Assembly: GCA_964583825.1 (NCBI GenBank)
Contig: CAZOXM010000018.1
Span: 1-62,270, forward strand
DNA: 62,270 bases
Reading direction: 5' to 3'
From: GCA-1730015 sp964583825
GTDB taxonomy: Bacteria; Pseudomonadota; Gammaproteobacteria; Granulosicoccales; Granulosicoccaceae
Below the pieces are notes generated by a model. That model did no database searches. It was not told where the DNA came from and saw nothing but the letters and a program-made list of their open reading frames with translations. Numbering within the stretch: the first letter of the stretch is position 1; every line of letters begins with the position of its first letter. The translations under genes and the position numbers were made by a program. Positions 7,610 through 19,600 of this stretch are shown here, piece by piece.

Positions 7610-10600
7610 TTGCAGCCGCTTTTAAAAGTAGTAGGGAAGCGTCCATCGGAAAACTCTTGTCTCGACCCCAGCCCATTCTGTTCCGACAACAACCCGGCGC
7701 AGATTCCTATTGTGTCTGACTCAGGCGATAGCAAATGGAATTGCGGGCCAGCCACGACCTGCACTTTGCCAGCTGGCCGCGATTCCCGTGCATTGGTGGA
7801 ACCGCTGGAGCCGCGTGTGCTGTACTCGGCAGATGTGTGGTCAGGCCTGACCGGAGTTGTTGCAGACCCCCTTGAGGACTCGACAGACACTGGCATCATC
7901 CCGACACTGCACGATGATGCGCCCGTTGAGCTGGCCTTTATTAATTCTGATATCGAAAACCGTGACACGCTGCTGGCTGATCTGTACGCGCAGCAACTGC
8001 AGGGGCGCGCACTTGAGATTTACCTGCTTGATGATGCGTCTCACGGGTTGGATCAGATTGAACAAATACTGGGTCTGCACGAGTCCGTAAGTCAGGTGCA
8101 CGTGCTCTCTCATGGCAACGGCAACGGCATCCAACTGGGTGGTTCATGGCTTGATTTGGCAGAGGTAGAGGCTGCTGCAGCTCAGGTCGCGTCATGGCGC
8201 AGCCATCTGACCACTGATGCGTCCTGGCTGTTGTACGGTTGTGACCTGGCTGCCGACGAGAGTGGTATTGCCTTGGTTGACAGGCTGGCCGAGCTGACCG
8301 GTGCGCAGGTATTTGCCAGTAGTGATGCTACCGGACATGCGACGCTGCACGCTGACTGGACGCTGGAATACCACAGTGGTGACGACGAAGAGTACGAGTT
8401 ACTGCTAAGTGAAGTGGCGCAGACTGCCTGGGTAGGCACACTGGCCGCGCCGTCACTCGGTGACGGTACGCTGGCTGATATCAATGAAGACCTGCCGCTG
8501 CTGCCTGGTGACACGATCGCAAATATTTTCAGTGGTCAGTTCAGTGCAGCAGACGGTCGCGGTTTTGCGGGTATCGCAGTGGCGGGAGATGCAACGACCA
8601 TCGAGGGCGTTTGGGAATACTCGGCTGACAGCGGTAGTAGCTGGGTTGCGGTGGAAAACGTGGCGGCTGATGCTGCGTTGCTACTGGACGTCAATACCCT
8701 GCTGCGGTTCGTACCAGCCGCCAACGTTAACGGGGTAGTGCCTGCGCTGACACTCTACGGTATCGATGACAGCTATGCGGGTACATTTTCCGACAATACT
8801 ACACCTGCGATCATCGATGTGACCACGCGTGGCGGGGCCACCCCGCTTGCGGCAGATGCAGCGACTATTCATTCGTTTATTCACCCGGTTAACGATGCAC
8901 CGTTGCTCGGTGACGGTGCTCTGACAGATATCGTTGTGAATGCGCCGTCGCCAATCGGGGCGAGCATTGCCGATATATTTAGCGAGGAATTTTACGATGA
9001 TGACGCAGATGCCGTATTCTCTGGTGTGGCTGTTGCCGGCGATAGTACAGATGCGGAAGGGCAGTGGCAGTATTCAACCGACGATGGCTCGCAGTGGTTT
9101 CCAGTCGACAGTGTTTCTATTAGCGATGCGCTGTTGCTCGATAGCAGTAGTCGCTTGCGTTTTGTACCGTCGGCCGATTTCATCGGTAACGTGCCGCTGC
9201 TGACGCTGTACGCGGTGGACGATACCGGTGGGCCGTTCACGGCTGGTGGCTCGAAAGTCACTGACAGTGTTGCTTCCAGAGGCGGGGCGTTATCGTATGC
9301 CGCGGGTGAATCGACTATTCGCACGTCGGTGGTTGCCGACTTTACTGCAAATTCAGATGACCTCGGGAGTGTCCGGTCCGGTAGTTCTCATGTTTTTTCG
9401 CCGGACGTGTTAACCGATAATGACGCGATAATAGGCACCAGCGCTCCGCAAGTGTTGCGGGTGACTCCGCCTGATCAGGGCGCGCTTAGCGACAACGGGG
9501 CTGATTTCGAGTTTCTCAGTGATGTCGGAGACAGTTATCAGGCGCAGTTTGACTACATTGCGCTGGACGGAACCCCGAATCTTATCAGTCAGTGGCAACT
9601 CACTGAAGACGGCGCAGACGAGGCTGGCATCAACCATGGGCTCGTGGTCACTGACAGTGCCCCCGGGTCGCTCGTTTTTGACGGCGATGATTATGTCGAA
9701 GTGCCGAATTTCAGCTACCCGTCCGAATTTACACTGGCATTCAGCTTTCGCGTAAACAGTCTGGATAACGACAATGAAGAAGTGCTCATAGCACAGGGCG
9801 AATACCAGAAGAAGAATTCACTGGTCGTCTGGATTACCGGCAATGAGGCAGACTCGAAAAGAACGCTGACGACTGATTTTTGGGACAGCAAAAGCAAGAA
9901 GGCGGGCTACAAAGGTTTTGAGTTCGACATAACCGATTTTGAAGACGATGGCCTTTGGCATCACTATGCGATTGTAGTGAAAGAGGGCGTCGGTAGTTCA
10001 ATCTATATCGATGGCGATCTGAAAAATACCTCTGCCCGCGGTGAGAACCCGTTTACTCCCGATGACCCGCTATATGTTGGTGCCGAGGATGAAGATGACG
10101 GAGATCTTGACTATTTTTTAATAAACCATGAGATCAGGGATCTGCGGTTTTATGAAGGAGTTGACCTCGCCCTGGATGTGGCGACGGCCACAATTACCGT
10201 AAGAAATGAGGAGGTGCTGGTCACTAACACTGGTGTTGAAGTTAATGAAGATCAAACACTGACAATCACATCTGCCGAGCTTCGAACGACTGATTTTGAA
10301 GAAGGGCCGGCAGATCTGGTGTACGAGATCGTGACTGATGCCGCCTACGGCAAGCTTGTGCTCAATGGGAACGACCTTTCTGTCGCCAGCCGTTTTACTC
10401 AGCTCGATATTGACAGTGGCTTACTTGCATTTCGTCATAACGGCAGTGAGACGGCAACAGCCGATAATATCCTGCTGCGAGTAGACGACGGTGCGGGTAC
10501 TCACACTGAATTCGTGCTCCCGGTGACTTTAAACGCACTGAACGATCAGCCTGTGCTCAGCGATTTGGAGTCTGATGTACTGGAATATCGGGAAGGCGAT

Positions 10601-13600
10601 GGTGCAAAGGCAGTATCCCGGACCATTGTAGTATCTGACGCTGACGACTCTACGCTAAGCGAGGCCACGGTTGTGATCTCGACCGGCTATCAGGCCGGTG
10701 AAGATGAATTATTGTTTTCCAATACGCCGGCCATTACTGGCACGTTTGATAACGGCACCTTAATGCTTGCCGGGTCGGCAGATCATGCAAGCTGGCAGGC
10801 GGCACTGCGCAGCGTGCAGTATCGCAACACCAGCGAACAGCCCGAAAATAGCGAGCGGGAAGTTTCCATTTCGGTGGGGGATGGCGATGCACTGTCCGCG
10901 ACTGTAGTGAGAAAAGTTGACGTCAGTGGCGTTAATGATGCACCCGCCATGGGCAATGCCATCCTGGCATCGATAGATGAAGATGAACCCGACCCTGCCG
11001 GGCAAACCGTAGCGGCACTCTTTGACTCTGTATTTAGTGATATCGATGGCGATCTCGGCGGGCTTGCTGTTACCGGCGGTGCAAGCGGACTGCAGGGCGA
11101 CTGGCAATACTCTACTGATGCCGGTGCCAGCTGGTTTGATATTGGAGATGTCAGTGTAGACTCAGCACTGCTGATATCCGCCACCACGCTGGTGCGATTT
11201 TTACCGGCGGACGGTTTTTTTGGTGAAGTACCGTCGCTCACACTTCATGGAGTGGATGACTCGTTTGCCGAAAGCTACACCGATGGCATCGATCAGACCC
11301 GCAGGAACGTTAGCATTACCGGTGGAGACAGTCCTTTTACCGCTGATGCGTCGATAATCGAATCCTTTGTCAACCCGATCGGACCTACCGACCTGATCCA
11401 CGGTATTGAGTTCAATACGGATGGTGGTAATGATGCCTATTTACTCGTCGATGACGGGTCCGTGCTGCTGGGTGGTCTGGATGCGCTGACGGCCGAAGTG
11501 CAGTTCGAGATTGAAACGCCAAATTCGAAAAATACGCTGTTTTCCTATCGTGACAGCGTTAACGATCAGTTTAAACTGGTGGTTCGAAGTGGCGGAGAGA
11601 TTGACGTCGCTGTAATGGATAGTACCGTACGATCGATGCCGGTGCCGGAGTTGCTTGACGGGCAGCGTCATAGCGTGTCGGTGACGTGGGATGCAAGCGG
11701 CGGGTATCTAAGGTTGTATGCCGACGGCAGATTAATACAGACCTTTACGGATATTGCTACCGGCCAGTCTCTGCCACCGGGAGGCACGCTGACAATGGTG
11801 ATGGAGCAGGACAGCCTCAATGGCGATTTCGAACACGAAGAGGTGCTGTCCGGCACATTGTACGACGCACGTCTGTGGTCTGAAGCCAGAACCGGTGCAG
11901 AAATAAAGAGCCAGTACCAGCATCAATTCTATGTCGATTCGCTGCCGCAAACGCTGATAGCGAACTGGCAGATGGACGGTGTCGGTGCTGAAGGTGTCAT
12001 CGCAGATGTGGTGGGTGGTAACAATCTCACTATTTCGCACGCGACCGGGGCAGGGTTTTCAACCAGTACACCGGTGGCGCGACTGCAGGTGGCGGAAGAC
12101 GCGCCAGTGGGCACCGTTATTGGCTCACTACAGAGTAGTTTCCCCTATTGGGGCGAAGATCTGATTCGCGATGGCAGTTTCACCACATCCGTCGATACAT
12201 CGATAACGACCTATGCTGCGGGCAGTACAATAGGCGGGGCGGCCGGGCACTGGCAGGTGCGTAGCGGTACGGTGGATGTGGTGCCGACCTGGGATGCCTC
12301 ACCCGGTGGCGGTGTCCCGCTTGACCTGGTCGGCTCGACTAATGGCTCTGTAACTCAGAGTGTGGTCACAGAGCCGGGTAAATCCTACCGTCTGAACTTT
12401 GCGCTGAGTGGCGATTTCAACCACACGGACCAGCAGACAGCACAGGTTATGTTCGATGATGGCACGTCCATATCGAGTCATATGGTAAGTGCAAACAAGC
12501 CACCCAACTGGTCAAACACTAACCTGCTGTGGGACAGCCGGAGTGTGAGCTTTGTTGCTGCCTCAGCCGCTTACGATATTTCGTTTGTGGCTGTGACCTC
12601 TGCGAATACCGGCGGAGCATTAATCAGCGATGTGAGCCTGATGGAAGTGAATCCGGCGATAGAGGCTGTACTTGCTGACAACCCCGGCCTTATGTACGAC
12701 GAGAATACCAGCAAATTTTACCTGGTGAACAGTACCGAAACTGATTGGGTCACGGCGCAGAACGATGCGGCAGCCAGGATTATCAATGGTGTGAGCGGGC
12801 GCCTCGTCACCATCCATTCAGCGTATGAAAATAGCGTGGTTCAGTCGATAGCCGCTACCAATAACATCAATCCTTTTCTGGGAGCCACGGATCAAACGTC
12901 CGAAGGGCAGTGGTACTGGCACAATGGGGTAGATGATGATGCGCTGCTTTGGAGCGGCGGCACGGGCGGGAGTGCTCCGGACGGTGTTTATACGAACTGG
13001 AAAACCAGTGAGCCAAATAATATAAACGGTGAACATTATGCGGTGATGTATTGGCAGGAAGGCGACGGTGTCTGGAACGACGCCAGATTCGACAGTGTGT
13101 ACGGATCGATCATCGAGTGGGATGCCGAAACCGTGCTGTCTCAGGTCCGCTATAGCATCGAATCCGATCCGGATGGTGCATTTGCCATTGATCCGCTGAC
13201 TGGCGAACTTCGCGTCGTCGACATCAGTGGTATTGATTCTGAAAGCAATCCCTCCTATGAAATTGGAGTCAGGGTCACGGATGCGACGGATGAGTCCTTT
13301 GACAAACCGATAACGGTTTTTATTGCCGATAATTCTGCACCCCAACTGGCCGGCATAGAATCAGACACCCTGAACTATAGCGAAAATAGTGGGCCGGCAG
13401 TGATCACCTCCACGCTGACCACCAGTGATGCCGATGATTCAAGCCTTGAATCGGCGACTGTTTCTGCGCCAGGCTTATCGGCCAACGAAAGACTGGTGTT
13501 CAACGACTACGGACCCTTTACCAGTACTCGTGATACCGGCTCCGGTGAGTTGACCATCACCGGTACTGCATCTGTCGCTGCCTGGCAGAGTGCGTTGCGC

Positions 13601-16600
13601 ACCGTCGCGTACGAAAATACCAGTGATGATCCGACGCCGGGCAGTATCAGCATATACTTTCAGGTCAGCGACGGTAGTGAATCTTCAAACGTTGGCGAGC
13701 GGGTGCTGAATATCATCGCTGAAAACGATGCGCCGATGTTAACCGATAGTGTATTGCCCGGTGTGGAGGAGGGTGACGCAGCGCCGGACGGTCACCAGGT
13801 GGGAGATGTTTTCGAACCTCAGTTCACAGATGTCGACGGTCAGCTCTTCGGTGTGGCTGTGGTTCAGGATGCGACGACCATGGAGGGTGTCTGGGAATTT
13901 TCTGTTGATGGAGGGCTCGATTGGCATTCAGTAGGGAGTGTTTCAGAGTCTTCAGCGCTGCTGCTGCAATCGAGCGATCTGCTTCGCTTTCTTCCAACTG
14001 GTGACTACCACGGCCCCGTGCCGGCGCTCAGCGTGGTCGGGGTGGATGATAGTTTGCCGCTCGATCGTTGGACCACTATTGACGTTCGGCTGCTCGGCGA
14101 TGTCACAGTTCGCGGTGGATCGACAGCGTATTCAGCTGATATAGCAGCGGTTGATTCAGTAGTATCTGCCGTTGGACCGACCGATTTTTCTGGTGGTGTA
14201 CAGCTTAACGCAAATGGTAACAGCGCCTATCTGGTTGCAGATAACGGTGCGGACCTGCTGGGTGGTCTGAGCGCGCTTACCGTTGAGGCGCTAGTAACGC
14301 TCGATACGGTCAGCGGGGCGACGCCTTTGCTTTCCTATGCAACGGCGGCTGTGAATAATGCGCTCATGCTCGAAGTGCAGAGCGATGGTTCGCTTGTCGC
14401 TTATGTCGGTGATCACCGGCTGGATGCACCGGATGAATTATCACTTGCACCTGACGGGACGCCGCGTGCAATCGCATTCACCTGGGAGTCGACCAACGGT
14501 GCGGCTGCTTTCTATATCGACGGACAACTGATCCACCGGGAGTACGGTCTGGCTACCGGAGAGGTGATCGCCAGCGGTGGTGTACTGGTCTTTGGGCAGG
14601 AGCAGGATCCGGTCAGTGGAGAGTTCGACCCGACACAGGTATTCGAAGGCACTTACCATGACATCAGATTGTGGAACGAGGCGCGCACGAGTGCAGAGGT
14701 AGCACAATCCTATCGCCATAAGTTCTCACTCGACCTGAGGCCACCTGCGCTAATCGCTAATTGGCAGATGGATGAATTTAACAACGGTGGTGATATCACT
14801 GATGTGGTGGGTGGCGGCACGCTCAGTGTTGACCGCGCGACGGGCAACGGCTTTATCGCGGGCACTGCGTCGGATGAATTGTCGGTAACAGAGCATGCGC
14901 TTGCAGGCACGATCGTCGGCGCACTGGTACCGTATGCAAATTACAGTGTTGAAGATCTGATTGCCGACGGTCTCTTTACCGACGCCGGTGCCACAGGTTC
15001 TGATCTGTACAACGCGGGAGACACGCTGGGTGCCGGTGGCGCATGGTTAGTGGAAACCGGTCAGGTTAATCTACAGGGTGGCTGGTCCGCATCACCTCTG
15101 GGAGGCGTCCCTTTGGATCTCAGTGGTGACGTTCCGGGTGCGGTAAGCCAGACTATTGCGACGGAAATCGGTGAAGTGTACCAGGTGCACTTTGCACTGA
15201 CCGGCAACTTCGATGAGCTCAGCGATAAAGCGATGACAGTGACTGCCGGTGCAGCGTCGGACAGTTACAGCATTACGCCAGTTGCAGGATGGAACTCTGC
15301 CGGTGCGCTTATGTGGAGTCAGCGGACTTTCACATTTACTGCCACCACCGACACGACCACACTGACCTTTATTGCCGATTCCCCGAATACTCAGTACGGC
15401 CCTGTGATCAGTGATGTGCAGGTGGTAAAACTGCCGGAGGCGGTGGCAACCCTGCTGGCGCAGGATACAGATCTGCAATACAACCCCGGGACCGGTAAGT
15501 TTTACAAACCGGTTTCCACCGCGACAGGGGCAACTGACGCGCGTGAGGCCGCGATTGATCTGACACTTAACGGCGTAAGCGGGCAGCTCGCGACTGTAAT
15601 TTCCCCTTATGAAAACACGGTACTGCATAGTATCGCCAAACGCATGGATGATGACATCTGGCTCGGCGCCAGTGATAGTGAAAGCGACGGGCACTGGTAC
15701 TGGATGCAGGGTAACACGCAAAACACGCAGTTCTGGGATGGCGTTGGCAGCGGCTCGCGAGTCGACGGGGCGTATGTCAACTGGGCGACCGGGGAGCCTG
15801 GCAGCAACGCTGCCAGTCAGGATTACCTGATCCTGAACAAAAGTAATGGAAGCTGGGATGATCAAGACGCGTCAGCGTCTTTCAGTTATGTAGTCGAGTG
15901 GCGTGCGGACGAGGTAATCTCTGCCCATATGTTTGCGCTGTTGTCCGATGACAGCGGTGCTTTTGTAATCGACCAGCTTAGCGGTGTTATCCGCGTGGCC
16001 GACGGTACATTGCTGGACTACGAAACAAACGCGATGCACCAACTTGAGGTACAGGTCACCGACCTGTACGGGGAAACTTACAGCGAAGTCGTCAGTGTGG
16101 CTGTGAAGAATGCCCGTGCGCCGGTTATCTTCGATACTGCTGCGGCTGCGCTGACCTATACCGAAGGAGAGCTGCCACTCGCGATTGCCGATGCAATCGG
16201 GGTTGACGATCAGGACGATCTTTACCTGCAGGCCGCAGACTTCTCGATAACAAGCGGATATCAGGCGGGGCAGGACGAGCTCGTTTTCACCAATACAGCG
16301 ACACTCACCGGCTTCTGGGACTCCGGCAACGGCGTGCTTACCGTTAGCGGGGAAGATACCGTTGAAGCGTGGCAGGCGGCGCTTCGCACGGTGGCTTATC
16401 AGAACCAGAGCGCCGATCCGGTGACCGATGATCGATACATTGAGATCTCAGTGTCTGATGGCAGGGAGTGGTCGAATACGCTGTCGAGAACGCTGTCAGT
16501 ACTCGCGATTAATAATGCGCCAGCCATCGCTGGTGCGACACTGAGCGATGTGGCCGAGGACAGTGATACCCACAGTGGTGAAGGGATAGGTGATCTGTTG

Positions 16601-19600
16601 GGGAGCGGGTTCTCCGACCCTGACGGGTCGGTCATCGCGATCGCGGTAGTGCACGATGCCTCCGCGTCGGAGGGAACGTGGCAGTACTCAACCGATGGCG
16701 GTGCTCTCTGGTATCCGGTCGGTGAGGTAACTGAATCAGGTGCGCTTGTACTTAGCACGGACACACTGTTGCGTTTTCTGCCGGGCGCCAACTACCATGG
16801 CGCGGTGCCTACACTTTCTGTGATTGCCGTGGATGATTCATCCACACGCACAGTCACGGTGAATGATTCGCGCAGCATCGCGGATGTAAGTACGCGTGGC
16901 GGTGACACTGCTTTTTCACTGGATGCTGCCATCATCGACGGTGCCATTACACCGGTGAATGATGTGCCGGTAATCGCTGGCGCATCCGGCACGGAGATCT
17001 CCTACCTGCACCGATCTCCTGCGGTATTCGTGGTGCCCGGTATTGATGTGACTGATATCGACAATAGCCAACTGGCCGGTGCGCAGATACAGTTGACGAA
17101 CTTTGAAGCGGGCGTTGACCGTGTGTCGGTTACTGTGTCCGGTGGATTAAGTCAGGACTGGAATGCGAGTACCGGTCTGTTGACCCTGAGTGGCACCGCC
17201 GACAAGACGGTGTACCGCGATGTGCTGCAAACGCTTGTTTATGAATCCGACAGTGCGCCCGCTGCCGGTCCATTGTCTACGCGTGGCATCTCGCTTTTTG
17301 TTATTGATCAGATGGGTGAAGCGAGTGCACCCGCGTCGATGACAGTCAGACTTGAAGTGCCGCCGTTTCCGATCACGCTGTCCAATCCGGGCCTGGCTGT
17401 ACCGTCCCTGATTGAAAATGAAGCGCCTGTAGCATTCGCAAATCAAGTGTTGGTGAACTCGCTCGATAGCCGCAATATCAGCGAAGCTGTTATCACAGTA
17501 GATAATTATCACCCCGACGAAGACAAATTGCTGTTTAACAATACCGTCGCCATTAGCGGTGCCTGGGATAATGACACTGGAATACTGCGACTGAGCGGTG
17601 ATGCGCCGGACAGTGTGTGGCAGCAGGCTATCCGCGAAATCAGATACGAAAACCGCAGCGAGAATCCCGTTACCGATACACGATCTGTGAGCATGACGCT
17701 GCAGTCTTCTTCAGGTGATTCCACGCCACTGTCGCTGGAGGTGCCTGTTATTGCGGTAAACGATGCACCGCTGGCAGCCAGTGTTGAAAAGACGTTTTCT
17801 GCAGACGCGCCGTTTATTTTTACAGCAGACGATTTCGGCTTCTCCGATCCGGCAGAAGCGGATACGTTACTGGCGGTCAGGTTTGAGCAGGTGCCTGTGG
17901 CCGGGCAACTCATGTATGGTGAAACGTCCATTGGTGCCGGCGATGAAATCACTGCGTCCGACATTGCGACGGGTCGTTTGCAGTATGTTCCGCCGAATGT
18001 ATCGGATACGCTGTTTGAATCGCTGGAATTCAGGGTGCGTGACAGCGGCGGCTCCGAGCAGGGCGGGCATGATCTCTCGGATGCAGCTTATTTATTTGCG
18101 TTGACTGTTACCCCCGGAACAACTCAATCCGGCCCTGAAACAGGCCAGGCGCTGCCGTTCACGGTGGCGGAAAATGCCGCAGCGGGTACATTGATCGGAA
18201 ACCTTTCCGACCTCGATCAGCCAGCGCTTTTTGTACACCAGCGCGATGGGGACTTTGCTGAGGCAACCCGTCTGCAGGTCGACTTCAATCGCTACGCGGC
18301 AGATGGGTCGCACCTCGGGTCGAGCCTCGGCGAGTGGCAGGTAAGTGCGGGTAATGTTGATCTGAGAGGGGCAAGCTGGGCAGCTGCCCCCGATGGGGGA
18401 ATTGCCCTGGACCTGAACGGAAACAGCCCCGGGCAGATCTCGCAGCAGATAACCACAGTGCCGGGTGCGCAGTATCAAGTCAGTTTCCATTTAAGTGGCA
18501 ACTTTCGCGATGTGTCGACAGAGGCTGCAGTTCAAGTGGCCGTGAGTGCCGCTGCGGTGACCGAGGAATATCGCTTCGAGTATGTTCCGGACTGGTCCCA
18601 GACAAATCTGCAGTGGACCGCTGAGTCGATGACTTTTACCGCCGTTGATCCTGTCACTACAATCACTTTCAGTTCGCTGACGCCTGGCTCCTATGGGCCG
18701 TTGATCGCCGACATCGAAGTGTTGGATGTGCTCGAGTATCAACTGACCGATCAATCGCTGCCGTTTCACATTGCCGGAGATGCTCTGCAGGCGGGAGGGT
18801 CGCTCGATTACGAAACACAGTCCGGGTACACCGTCGATATCAGGCTCAACAGCAGCGCAGGCACATCGTCCGTGATGTCTGTGCCCATCGAACTGCTCGA
18901 TGTCAATGAAGCGCCGGTGCTATCCGTCAACGAGACGCTGCCTGTGGTTGCCGGTACGGAAACCGCGATAGGCAGTGCGTTTCTGTTAGCCACTGATGTG
19001 GATGAATCGGACGCCGATGCCACTGCCTTGCACTATACGCTGGTGTCGTTGCCTGTCAGCGGAGAGTTGCGACTCGATGGTGCGGTGCTCGCTGCCGGTC
19101 AGGCATTTACCCAGGCCGACCTCCTGTTGAGTAGGCTCACCTACGCGCACAACGGGATAGATACATCGCCCGACACTTTTGGTTTTAACCTGAGCGATGG
19201 CGGTGAAGATGGTGTGTCAGGGTTCAACGGACAGTTCAATATTGATGTCCATGCACCGCTTTCCTTCTCCATCGCTGAAGTGTGGTCCCTGCATGAAGGG
19301 GAGAGCGTCACGCTCTCTGACGACCACTTGCTTCGAACAGGCGGCCTTATGCAATCGTCAGATTTGCAGGCCGAGGTGGTGTCGGTCAGTGAAGGATTTA
19401 CGCTGCTCGATGCTCACACTGCAACACCCGTAAGCAAATTCACAGTACACGATTTGACCACCGGCGGTGTGCGCCTTGCTCACGATGGCAGCAATATACA
19501 CAGCGGTGAGTTGCAGCTGCGCATTGTGCTTGCGGACGATGAGAGACCGGTGGCAGACACGACCATTGTATTATCTGCAATTGATGTCGCCGATGCGCCG

